The notes under the pieces are model-generated. The model made no database searches. It was not told the DNA's origin and saw only the letters and a list, made by a program, of their open reading frames with translations. DNA of 64,000 nt from CBFHND01 sp965657085 (lineage in GTDB: Bacteria > Pseudomonadota > Alphaproteobacteria > Rhodobacterales > Rhodobacteraceae), in contig CBFHND010000015.1 in NCBI GenBank assembly GCA_965657085.1, forward strand, positions 8,561 through 72,560. Reading direction: 5' to 3'. Numbering within the stretch: position 1 is the stretch's first letter; the number at the start of each line of letters is the position of its first letter. Positions 15,685 through 22,782 of this stretch are shown here, in pieces. The position numbers and the translations under genes were made by a program.

Positions 15685-16281
15685 TCAGATGCACCCGGTG
15701 GCCGCAGCGATTGCGGCATCAAGGCGATCGCCGCCCCAGAACAGTTCGTCGCCCACGGTAAAGCTGGGCGCACCGAAAAGGCCGTGGGCCTGTGCTGAAT
15801 CCGTCAGATTGCGCAGCGATTGTTTGCCTTCGGGGCTTTGGGCGCGGTCCAGAACCGGGGCGGGGTCAACGCCGATCTCTTGCAAGATATCGGTTACGGT
15901 CCGGGTTCTGCCGATATCGCGGTCTTGCGCGAAATTGGCGACATAAACGGCCCTGACAAAGGCCGCCACCCACGGCGCCTGTGCATGGGCGCTGGCCACG
16001 CGCGCGGCCAGAAGGCTGCCTCTGGGAAACTGCCCCGGCTTTTGCCAGCCGAGGCCCTGCGCTGCACACAACCGTTCCATGTCGCGCCACATATAGCGGC
16101 CTTTGATGGGGTAGAGGTTGAAGGGTGAATCCGTCATGCCCTGTGCGGCAAAGACGGGCCCCAGAAGAAATGGCTTCCATTCCAGCGCCACGCCCGCCGC
16201 CACACAAGCGGCCTCGATCCGCATGGCCGCGGGATAGCTGTAGGTGCTGGCGAATTCGAACCAGAAGCCGAGGCTGCGCAC
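15685..16281 (-). CDS. 2-hydroxychromene-2-carboxylate isomerase-like DsbA-fold protein
   Basis: With a GTG start at 16281, four bases after the aminotransferase stop, the protein has 198 residues, the usual family length. It shows the kappa-class GST/HCCA isomerase pattern: WFEFASTYSYPAAMRIE near the N-terminus, the KPFLLGPVF loop, and GLFGAPSFTVGDELFWGGDRL at the C-terminus. Glutathione-dependent isomerisation in aromatic degradation is the namesake reaction, but no other naphthalene-type genes are nearby. A second member of this family is encoded at 49129-49737. Confidence 0.82.
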   Translation of the reverse strand: MRSLGFWFEFASTYSYPAAMRIEAACVAAGVALEWKPFLLGPVFAAQGMTDSPFNLYPIKGRYMWRDMERLCAAQGLGWQKPGQFPRGSLLAARVASAHAQAPWVAAFVRAVYVANFAQDRDIGRTRTVTDILQEIGVDPAPVLDRAQSPEGKQSLRNLTDSAQAHGLFGAPSFTVGDELFWGGDRLDAAIAAATGCI

Positions 16282-16285
16282 AATG

Positions 16286-17149
16286 CTACCCTTCGGAGGC
16301 GGCCCAGTCCCAATACATCTCGCGGACGCGGCGGGTGACGGGGCCAATCTGGTATTGCGTGTCGTCGAAGGCGGTCACGGGCGTGACCTTCATCATGTTG
16401 CCCGACATGAACACTTCGTCCGCCGCGTGGAAGTCCTCGAACCCTAGCACTTTTTCATGCACGGGAATGCCATCGCGGCGCATGTTGTCCATGTGCCGCG
16501 CGCGGGTGATACCGGCCAGGAAGGTGCCATTGGGGATGGGCGTGAACACCTCGCCGTCCTTGACCATGAAGATGTTGGCAGTGGCGGTTTCGGCCACGTT
16601 GCCCATCGCGTCAGCCACCAGCGCGTTGCCAAAGCCCTTGCGCCGCGCCTCGGCCAGCATCCGTGCATTGTTGGGATAAAGGCAGCCTGCCTTGGCGTTC
16701 ACCACCGCATCTTCGAGAACGGGACGGCGGAATTGGGTTCGCGTCAGGGTCACGGAGGCCTCGGGCGGGGCCATCGGCAGCTGTTCCAGCGAAATGGCAA
16801 AGCCTGTCGCATCGGGTTTGGGTATGATCCCCGATGGATCACCATCCAGCGCCCAGTACATGGGGCGGATATAGACCGCGTCGCTGGCGGCATAGGCTTT
16901 CAACCCTTCGCGCACAGCCTCGACAATATCCGCAGGGTCCATGGTTGGGGTGATCATCAGCGCCTCGGCCGACCGGTTGACCCGTGCGCAGTGTGCGGCC
17001 AGATCGGGGGCGCGTCCATCGAAGTGGCGCGCGCCGTCAAAGACCGTCGTGCCAACCCACGACCCGTGATCGGCGGCCTTCATTACCGCGAGGTCGGTGT
17101 TATGCCATGCGCCTTCGAAAAAGGTGCGGATATTGGTGCCAGTTGCCAT
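16286..17149 (-). CDS. Branched-chain amino acid aminotransferase (class IV PLP fold)
   Basis: The 287-residue protein has the PLP-binding lysine in VVNAKAGCLYPNNAR (K153), then GNVAETATANIFMV and GTFLAGITRARHM, the standard class IV signature. It transfers amino groups between branched-chain amino acids and 2-oxoglutarate. Some class IV members act on D-amino acids or 4-amino-4-deoxychorismate; the length and motifs favour IlvE-like activity but do not prove the substrate. It is probably co-transcribed with the isomerase gene downstream. Confidence 0.83.
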   Translation of the reverse strand: MATGTNIRTFFEGAWHNTDLAVMKAADHGSWVGTTVFDGARHFDGRAPDLAAHCARVNRSAEALMITPTMDPADIVEAVREGLKAYAASDAVYIRPMYWALDGDPSGIIPKPDATGFAISLEQLPMAPPEASVTLTRTQFRRPVLEDAVVNAKAGCLYPNNARMLAEARRKGFGNALVADAMGNVAETATANIFMVKDGEVFTPIPNGTFLAGITRARHMDNMRRDGIPVHEKVLGFEDFHAADEVFMSGNMMKVTPVTAFDDTQYQIGPVTRRVREMYWDWAASEG

Positions 17150-17202
17150 TTTTGGTCCTCCCGTCGGGAGCAGCGTATCAGGAAAGGGTCATAGGTCCAG
17201 AC

Positions 17203-17451
17203 CTAACTATCGTCATCCGGTCCGTCGCGCAGCGCATAGACGCCCTCGGGCAGGTCAAGTGCCGCGGCCAGATCGCGCACCTGTTCGTGGCTCAGGGTGA
17301 TCTTGGCGACCTGATCCGTGCGCGGATCGTATTGCTCCACCGTCACGACCTCGGCAAAACTGTTGACGATCACGTCTTCCTGCAAGGGGGCGGCCCCGTC
17401 ATCCATCAACGTGATGACCGTGGCGTCAAATTCGTGTTCAATTGTAAACAT
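17203..17451 (-). CDS. Small conserved hypothetical protein
   Basis: The start MFTIEHEF at 17451 gives an 82-residue acidic soluble protein with alternating beta-like and helical stretches (ATVITLMDDG, KITLSHEQVRDLAAALDLPEGVYAL). No known domain was recognised. It lies 53 bases upstream of the aminotransferase start on the same strand, so it may be the first gene of that operon. The 173-bp divergent gap to the M48 gene shows no clear known operator. Confidence 0.6.
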   Translation of the reverse strand: MFTIEHEFDATVITLMDDGAAPLQEDVIVNSFAEVVTVEQYDPRTDQVAKITLSHEQVRDLAAALDLPEGVYALRDGPDDDS

Positions 17452-17624
17452 AAGGCCAAGCGTACCGTAAGGTCGCGCCAATGCAAGCCAAGCCTGCATC
17501 TGACCCGGAGTGGCAGAAACCCGCCACACAGGTCCGTGATTGCGCTGCGGATGGGACTGGTCGCTGCGCGCAGGCGTGATACATTGCTGTTCAGAGACTT
17601 TCGCGCACCTAATACGAGCTTTCC

Positions 17625-18344
17625 ATGATCCTTCGCCCTCTTGCCTTGATGCTGTCCATGGGTCTGCTGGTCGCCTGTGATGAAGTTGTCACCCCGGCAC
17701 CGACCTCGACCACACCCATGGCACCGGTCAACACCCCTGATCAATTGCGCACCGCAGATCAGGCGGCGCGGGCCTTTGTTCAGGCCACCCGCACCATAGA
17801 ACCCGTGGCGGAACGCGAATGCCGTGCGCGCACACAGGGCGTAAACTGTGATTTCCGCATTATCGTGGACGACCGGCCCAACCAACCCGCCAACGCCTAC
17901 CAGACGCTGGATGACAACAATCGGCCTGTGATCGCATTCACCATCAAGCTGATCCAGGAAGCGCGCAACGTCGACGAAATCGCCTTTGTCATGGGCCACG
18001 AGGCGGCCCACCACATCGAGGGTCATATCGCCCGCCAGCGTGAAAACGCGGTTGCCGGTGCGGTCATTTTTGCCGGGCTGGCAACACTGACCGGTGCGGA
18101 TGCAAGTGCGGTGGAATCTGCGCAACGGCTGGGTGCGCAAGTTGGCGCGCGGACCTATTCAAAGGAATTTGAACTTGAGGCCGATGCGCTGGGCACGGTG
18201 ATCACAGCGCGCGCGGGCTACAACCCGCTGAAGGGCGCGGAGTTCTTCAACCGCATTCCCGATCCCGGCGACCGCTTTCTTGGCACGCACCCACCGAATG
18301 CCGCGCGGATTGAAACGGTGCGCCGGACGGCATCCAAGCTCTAG
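17625..18344 (+). CDS. M48-family metalloprotease lipoprotein
   Basis: The 239-residue protein starts with a lipoprotein signal whose lipobox LLVAC places the modified cysteine at C18, so it is predicted to be membrane-anchored in the periplasm. The zinc motif HEAAHH gives HExxH at 125-129, and the third ligand lies in EFELEADALG about 45-50 residues later. The domain resembles the short LoiP/YcaL-type M48 peptidases thought to act in outer-membrane protein quality control. The stop codon overlaps the end of the convergent gene in a CTAG tetranucleotide. Confidence 0.88.
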   Translation: MILRPLALMLSMGLLVACDEVVTPAPTSTTPMAPVNTPDQLRTADQAARAFVQATRTIEPVAERECRARTQGVNCDFRIIVDDRPNQPANAYQTLDDNNRPVIAFTIKLIQEARNVDEIAFVMGHEAAHHIEGHIARQRENAVAGAVIFAGLATLTGADASAVESAQRLGAQVGARTYSKEFELEADALGTVITARAGYNPLKGAEFFNRIPDPGDRFLGTHPPNAARIETVRRTASKL

Positions 18345-18622
18345 GCCGGGTGCGACGGGCCGCGCCGCCCGCCAAGCCGCATGGCAATACCGATCAACGA
18401 CATCAAGACCCAGAATACCTGGATCATGGCCGAGGCCAGATTGAAGGTGTTCATGAGGCTGATCAGAACAAAGCTGGACGCGGCGAGGTTCACGATGAAA
18501 TACACGATGCAGTTGCCATTCAGGCAGCGCAATGTCAGCAACGCATAGTTCATGACATAAAGCGCAAAGCCTGCAATGCCGATGTATTCGAAGACAATAG
18601 GGGGGATGGCCGCAAAACCCAT
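18341..18622 (-). CDS. Small integral membrane protein, CBU_0592-like
   Basis: Starting at MGFAAIPPIVFEYIG (18622, with an AGGAGCGG ribosome site) gives 93 residues with three hydrophobic helices (about 7-28, 35-58 and 60-80) and a basic tail GGRRGPS. The layout resembles the CBU_0592 family of small inner-membrane proteins of unknown function. A longer reading upstream to 18736 lacks family-like sequence and is rejected. Confidence 0.65.
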   Translation of the reverse strand: MGFAAIPPIVFEYIGIAGFALYVMNYALLTLRCLNGNCIVYFIVNLAASSFVLISLMNTFNLASAMIQVFWVLMSLIGIAMRLGGRRGPSHPA

Positions 18623-18718
18623 CGGTCCGCTCCTTATGCGTTGTGTTGAAATGAATCGGTTCAATGGAATCGTTCTATCACGCAGTGGTTGCATGCGCAG
18701 GTCCGGGAATCCTGACCT

Positions 18719-19081
18719 TTGAAGATGCTGGGCCATATCCTGACCGACCGGGGGTCAAAATACGCGGTTTCGGGTGTGGCTGTGACGTCGCGCGCCGACA
18801 TTGACGCAGCGCTAAAGGGCCTGTTGCGTGACAAGGCCTATGCCAAGGCCACGCATAACACCTGGGCCGCCTGTCTGAGCGAGGCCGGTCCGATCAAGGG
18901 GGATGATGGGGAAAGCGGCGCGGGCATGGTGATCATCCGGATGCTCGAACGCGAAGGTCTGCGCGATCATCTGGTGGTGGTGACCCGCTGGTATGGGGGC
19001 AAGCATCTGGGCGGCGACCGGTTTCGCCATGTCCAGACCTGCGTGCGTGCCTACCTGGATGCGCTTTGCGGCGCGCCCTAG
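18719..19081 (+). CDS. YigZ/IMPACT (UPF0029) domain protein
   Basis: This 120-residue protein is a lone UPF0029 domain. The family motif VTRWYGGKHLGGDRF is clear near residues 92-106, preceded by THNTWAACL and DDGESGAGM, which correspond to the usual HNCxAYR and DDGEPxGTAG segments. Typical YigZ proteins are about 200 residues with an extra C-terminal domain; here only the first domain is present. A role in translation or nucleotide-ligand binding is suspected for the family but unproven. A slightly later ATG at 18725 is possible. Confidence 0.75.
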   Translation: MKMLGHILTDRGSKYAVSGVAVTSRADIDAALKGLLRDKAYAKATHNTWAACLSEAGPIKGDDGESGAGMVIIRMLEREGLRDHLVVVTRWYGGKHLGGDRFRHVQTCVRAYLDALCGAP

Positions 19082-19716
19082 GTTGCGTTTGTGACGCTTA
19101 GGGTGACGGCGGCAAAGAAACAGCCCGACGCGACCAGAACAAAGCCATGCCACACCGCATTCTGGTAGCGGAATACGGGGCGTGCAAAAAAGACAGCGCC
19201 AAGTGAATAGAACAGCCCGCCCACGGCTACCAATGTCAGGGGGATACCGCCCAGCTCGGTCCACATTGGCCAAATCAACAGAACAGCCGCCCAGCCCATC
19301 GCCAGATAGAGTGCAAGCGATCCGCGCGCGTCGGTCTTCCAGAACGACAGCTTGGCCAGCGCACCCACCAGCGCCACGCACCAGATCAGCGCCAGAATGA
19401 CATAGGCAAAGGCCGATCCGATCATCATCACCAGCGGCGTATAGGTGCCCGCAATCTTGAGATAGATGGCCGCGTGATCCATCCGGTGGAAAAACGGGCG
19501 CGATCTGTCCCATGGCAGCAGGTGGTAGGCGGCCGATGCCATGAACGACAGCACGATCATCGCGGCATAGAGGCTGACCGAGACGATGGTTTCGACCTCG
19601 GCCCAGGCGGTCAGATGCACGATCAGCAGGGCCGCCGCAGTACAAGAGGCGACAAGGCCGAGGATGTGGATGGACCCATCGGCCAGCGTTTCAGGGACGG
19701 AATGCGGATATGCCAT
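19078..19716 (-). CDS. Hemolysin III-family membrane protein (YqfA/PAQR-like)
   Basis: This is a 212-residue protein with seven transmembrane helices. Conserved histidine and serine motifs of the family are present: an early helix with DGSIHILG, MASAAYHLLPW, FHRMDHAAIYLKIAGTYTPL, and the late QNAVWHGFVLVAS. PAQR relatives are thought to be zinc-dependent membrane hydrolases; the bacterial role is unclear and hemolysis is not implied. The end overlaps the convergent YigZ-like gene in a CTAG tetranucleotide. Confidence 0.85.
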   Translation of the reverse strand: MAYPHSVPETLADGSIHILGLVASCTAAALLIVHLTAWAEVETIVSVSLYAAMIVLSFMASAAYHLLPWDRSRPFFHRMDHAAIYLKIAGTYTPLVMMIGSAFAYVILALIWCVALVGALAKLSFWKTDARGSLALYLAMGWAAVLLIWPMWTELGGIPLTLVAVGGLFYSLGAVFFARPVFRYQNAVWHGFVLVASGCFFAAVTLSVTNAT

Positions 19717-19789
19717 GATCCAAGCCTAGCTGCTGTTGCGCATAAGGCTAGCCTGAAAAGGGTAACGATCGCGTTGACGCGAGGGTTCG

Positions 19790-20176
19790 TCAGCCCGAAA
19801 CGGCGGCACGCTTGAGCCGCCGCAGGTGCCAGCGGTAGATCAGCGGCGCAAGGATGTGGTCATAGGCTCGCACGGCGATCCAGTGCAGACCGGGCAGGGA
19901 CACCAGCCGCGCCAGCCAACGATAGCGTGGCATGTCCTGCCACAGGACAATGAACGCCGGAATGCCCGCGTACATCTTGCCATCCTTGGCCACATAGAGC
20001 CGTTTGGCCGCGTCATCGCGGCTTAACCCCCAGTCCTGCAAATCCTCGCGGTTCAGATCCTCGAACCGGATGGGCAGGGCGCGGCCTTTTGCATATTTGG
20101 CGTAATGATCGATCTCGAAGCTGCAGACCGGACAATCGGCGTTATAAAGAACGCGGGTATGATCAGATTTGTTCAT
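19790..20176 (-). CDS. DUF393 thiol-oxidoreductase-like (DCC family) protein
   Basis: The start MNKSDHTRVLYNADCPVCSF at 20176 gives 128 residues. The DCPVC motif (C-x2-C, near residue 14) and the later WLARLVSLPGLHWIAVRAYDHIL are characteristic of DUF393/DCC proteins, a thioredoxin-like family predicted to reduce disulfides. The upstream extension of the frame has no such features. It is divergent from the cysteine-rich small protein at 20253 with 76 bases between their starts. Confidence 0.8.
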   Translation of the reverse strand: MNKSDHTRVLYNADCPVCSFEIDHYAKYAKGRALPIRFEDLNREDLQDWGLSRDDAAKRLYVAKDGKMYAGIPAFIVLWQDMPRYRWLARLVSLPGLHWIAVRAYDHILAPLIYRWHLRRLKRAAVSG

Positions 20177-20252
20177 GCTCTTCAGATAATACGACCCGCG
20201 CCGTTTGATCAGTGTCAAAGTGGCGCAGGCTATTATGGTGCATCGTGATGTC

Positions 20253-20561
20253 ATGACAGATGAAGACAAGATCAACCCTCGGGACACGCGGCCCCATCCG
20301 CTTGGCCCCACGCTTGAGCATTATTGGAAGGTGCAGCGCATGGCGCGCAAGCTGGGCGTGGACCTGTGCGACGCGATGGAACGCGATGACCTGTCGCCGG
20401 ATCACTGGGCCGACATGGTGCAGAGGTGCCGGGGGTGTCTCGACACTGGCCACTGCGAACGCTTCCTGTCGGCCCCAGAGGACGCGCCTCGGCCCAGTCC
20501 CACCTGCGAAAACAAGAATGTTTTTGCGGCCCTTGCCCTGCTTCAGGAAGATTTGGACTGA
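20253..20561 (+). CDS. Small DUF6455-like protein with a Cys motif
   Basis: The ATG at 20253 gives 102 residues; in-frame upstream starts exist at 20235 and 20205. The protein has a helical first half (LEHYWKVQRMARKLGVDL) and a C-terminal cysteine cluster CRGCLDTGHCERFL, with a further C in TCENKNVFAAL. This order matches DUF6455 proteins as I remember them, small Rhodobacterales proteins that may bind a metal. The function is unknown. Its 3' end converges on the repeat protein 9 bases away. Confidence 0.65.
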   Translation: MTDEDKINPRDTRPHPLGPTLEHYWKVQRMARKLGVDLCDAMERDDLSPDHWADMVQRCRGCLDTGHCERFLSAPEDAPRPSPTCENKNVFAALALLQEDLD

Positions 20562-20570
20562 CGACCTGCC

Positions 20571-20930
20571 TTAGGGTTTGTTCCCGTCGATCCAGCGCGA
20601 CATCAGCGCCTTGTCCTTGAAACATTCGGGCGGCACCTGCCGCCGTTTGAGCCGCGCGATCCGCTCGGCAAAGGCCACCTGTTTGGAGCTGGGATAGTTG
20701 GCGAACCGCCCTTCCAGCGGCTTGGGCTTGTTGGCGTCGATCCACTGCGACAGCGCGCGCCGGTCGCGCAACGTGGCCTTCGGCACCACGCGCCCGGTCT
20801 TGCGCGCGATGGACATGGCAAAAGCCACCTGCTTTTCGGTGGCAGGTTCTGCATCCGGCAGGGGCAGATCAACCTGCGTGGCAGCGAAAAGGCCGGGCAG
20901 GTCGGGTTCTGTGTGCATGGTCCGTGGCAT
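20571..20930 (-). CDS. Tandem-repeat small protein under a LexA box (possible SOS gene)
   Basis: The 119-residue basic protein has a 30-residue leader and then two copies of a roughly 40-residue module. Copy one runs from ATEKQVAFAMSIARKTGRVV to LSQWIDANKP, and copy two from SSKQVAFAERIARLKRRQVP to MSRWIDGNKP. Conserved positions are KQVAFA, IAR, P, D(R/K)xAL and WIDxNKP. The module resembles short tails I have seen on DNA-processing enzymes in this order, suggesting nucleic-acid binding (inference). A perfect GTTC-N7-GTTC box lies 36 bases before the ATG, so DNA damage is predicted to induce it. An alternative start exists at 20918. Confidence 0.7.
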   Translation of the reverse strand: MPRTMHTEPDLPGLFAATQVDLPLPDAEPATEKQVAFAMSIARKTGRVVPKATLRDRRALSQWIDANKPKPLEGRFANYPSSKQVAFAERIARLKRRQVPPECFKDKALMSRWIDGNKP

Positions 20931-20965
20931 GGGATCGTTCCTGTTTTCTTATGTTCTTGAGGATA

Positions 20966-20980
20966 GAACAAAATAGGAAC
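20966..20980 (-). promoter_or_regulatory. LexA (SOS) box of alphaproteobacterial type
   Basis: Minus-strand GTTCCTATTTTGTTC (plus strand GAAC at 20966-20969 and 20977-20980) is an exact GTTC-N7-GTTC direct repeat, the LexA target known from Rhodobacter and other alphaproteobacteria. It sits 36 bases before the start codon of the tandem-repeat gene, in a locally AT-rich promoter stretch. Confidence 0.7.
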
Positions 20981-21016
20981 AAATTCAAGTCTGGCCCAAA
21001 CGACGGCCCCGGCGCC

Positions 21017-21256
21017 CTAGAGTTTCGCGTGAGATCCGTCGCACAAAGGTGCTTTGCCGGTGGCCTTGCAGCCGCAGAAATAGACGGTCTTGTCGGCCTC
21101 TGCGGTCCATTTCAAGGGCGCGAAATCGCTGCCCTGATGGGTCCCGTCGCAAAACGGTTGCTTGGACGATTGCCCGCAGGTGCACCAGAAGTAGGTCTTT
21201 CCGCTGGTCACTTCGACGGGGTAGGGCGCGGTTTGCGCGATCTTGGGGAGGGTCAT
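21017..21256 (-). CDS. Double CDGSH iron-sulfur domain protein
   Basis: The start MTLPKIAQTAPY at 21256 has a ribosome site (AAAGGA). The 79-residue protein carries two CDGSH-type motifs, CTCGQSSKQPFCDGTH and CGCKATGKAPLCDGSH, each of the form C-x-C-x2-(S/T/G)-x3-P-x-C-D-G-x-H that binds a [2Fe-2S] cluster through three Cys and one His. The bacterial small double-CDGSH proteins are redox or cluster-transfer candidates with unclear partners. It follows rimO by 32 bases on the same strand; RimO also needs Fe-S clusters. Confidence 0.88.
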   Translation of the reverse strand: MTLPKIAQTAPYPVEVTSGKTYFWCTCGQSSKQPFCDGTHQGSDFAPLKWTAEADKTVYFCGCKATGKAPLCDGSHAKL

Positions 21257-21288
21257 GTCGGTCCTTTCAGATGGTGGCCTGCACAACC

Positions 21289-22665
21289 CTAGACCAACTT
21301 GCCCCACAAATCATACTCCCCCGCCTCATCGACTTCGACCGTGACGATCTGACCGGGCTTGAGTGCCTCGAACCCTTCATCGATGAACAGGTTGCCGTCG
21401 ATCTCCGGTGCATCGGCCTTTGTCCGGCAGGTGGCCGCGTCTGTGTCGATCTCGTCCACGATCACATCCATGCGGGTGCCCACGCGTGCGGCCAGCTTGG
21501 CCTCGGAAATGGCTTGCGCTTTTTCCATGAAACGGGCCCAGCGTTCGGCCTTGACCTCATCCGGCACATGGTCGGGCAGGGCGTTCGACCGTGCGCCATC
21601 GACGTTTTCGTATTGAAAGCATCCAACGCGGTCCAACTGCGCCTCGTCCAGCCAATCCAGAAGCGTCTGGAACTCGGCTTCGGTTTCACCGGGATAGCCG
21701 ACGATAAACGTGGACCGCAGCACAATCTCGGGGCAGATTGACCGCCATTCCGCGATCCGTTCCAGCGTCGCCTCGGCGGCGGCGGGCCGGGCCATGCGTT
21801 TGAGCGTGTCGGGATGGGCGTGTTGGAACGGCACGTCGAGATAGGGCAGAACAAGGCCGTCCGCCATCAGCGGAATCAATTCGCGCACATGCGGGTAGGG
21901 ATAGACATAGTGCAGCCGGACCCATGCCCCGAGGCTGCCCAAATCACGCGCCAGCGTGGTGATGGGTTGTTCGGTCAGGCCGCGGCGCACATCGCGGTCC
22001 CAGTCCGTGCCATAGGCGCTGGTGTCCTGACTGATCACCAGCAACTCCTGCACCCCGGCCTCCACCAGCTTTTCGGCCTCGCGCAGCACCGCGTTGTGCG
22101 GGCGGCTGGCCAGACGGCCACGCATGTCGGGGATGATGCAGAATTTGCACTTGTGATTGCAGCCCTCGGAAATCTTCAGATAGCTGTAGTGCCGGGGGGT
22201 CAGCGACACGGCCTGCGCAGGCAACAGATCGACAAAGGGATCGGGCGCCGGCGGCACGACCGCGTGAACGGCATCAAGCACCTGTTCGTATTGATGCGGG
22301 CCGGTCACGGCCAGCACTTTGGGGTGCGCGCCGGTGATGTATTCAGGCTCGGCCCCCAGACACCCGGTCACGATCACCCGCCCGTTTTCGGCCAGCGCCT
22401 CACCGATGGCATCCAAGCTTTCGGCCTTGGCGCTGTCGAGAAACCCGCAGGTGTTCACGATCACCGCATCGGCCCCTGCATAATCCGGCGATACGCCGTA
22501 CCCTTCGGCGCGCAGCCGGGTCAAAATCCGTTCGCTGTCAACCAGCGCCTTGGGGCAGCCAAGGCTGACCATGCCGATGCTGGGCTGACCCGGACGGGTG
22601 CGGCCCGTGTCGATCCGGGCGGAAGGTGCGATGTCGGGGCGCAGGTTGGGCGGGTTTGTGCTCAT
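21289..22665 (-). CDS. rimO: Ribosomal protein S12 methylthiotransferase RimO
   Basis: This 458-residue radical-SAM enzyme adds a methylthio group to an aspartate of ribosomal protein S12. Order of domains: an N-terminal UPF0004 domain with three cluster cysteines (SLGCPKALVDSE, VNTCGFLDSA, VTGCLGAE), a radical-SAM core with CNHKCKFC, and a C-terminal TRAM domain (about 390-458). The core sequence KISEGCNHKCKFCIIPDMRG and SQDTSAYGTDW are typical of RimO, not of the tRNA-modifying MiaB. A proline-rich N-terminal extension of about 28 residues is present. Confidence 0.94.
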   Translation of the reverse strand: MSTNPPNLRPDIAPSARIDTGRTRPGQPSIGMVSLGCPKALVDSERILTRLRAEGYGVSPDYAGADAVIVNTCGFLDSAKAESLDAIGEALAENGRVIVTGCLGAEPEYITGAHPKVLAVTGPHQYEQVLDAVHAVVPPAPDPFVDLLPAQAVSLTPRHYSYLKISEGCNHKCKFCIIPDMRGRLASRPHNAVLREAEKLVEAGVQELLVISQDTSAYGTDWDRDVRRGLTEQPITTLARDLGSLGAWVRLHYVYPYPHVRELIPLMADGLVLPYLDVPFQHAHPDTLKRMARPAAAEATLERIAEWRSICPEIVLRSTFIVGYPGETEAEFQTLLDWLDEAQLDRVGCFQYENVDGARSNALPDHVPDEVKAERWARFMEKAQAISEAKLAARVGTRMDVIVDEIDTDAATCRTKADAPEIDGNLFIDEGFEALKPGQIVTVEVDEAGEYDLWGKLV

Positions 22666-22782
22666 TTTCGGGGCTATACTGCAACCAGGGGGCGGCGGAA
22701 AGGGTTGAGCATTGAGAGCGGCGCGTCAAAGCCGTAGCAGTGCATGTGAAATGATCAATTGCGACACATCAAGGAGAGCCGC

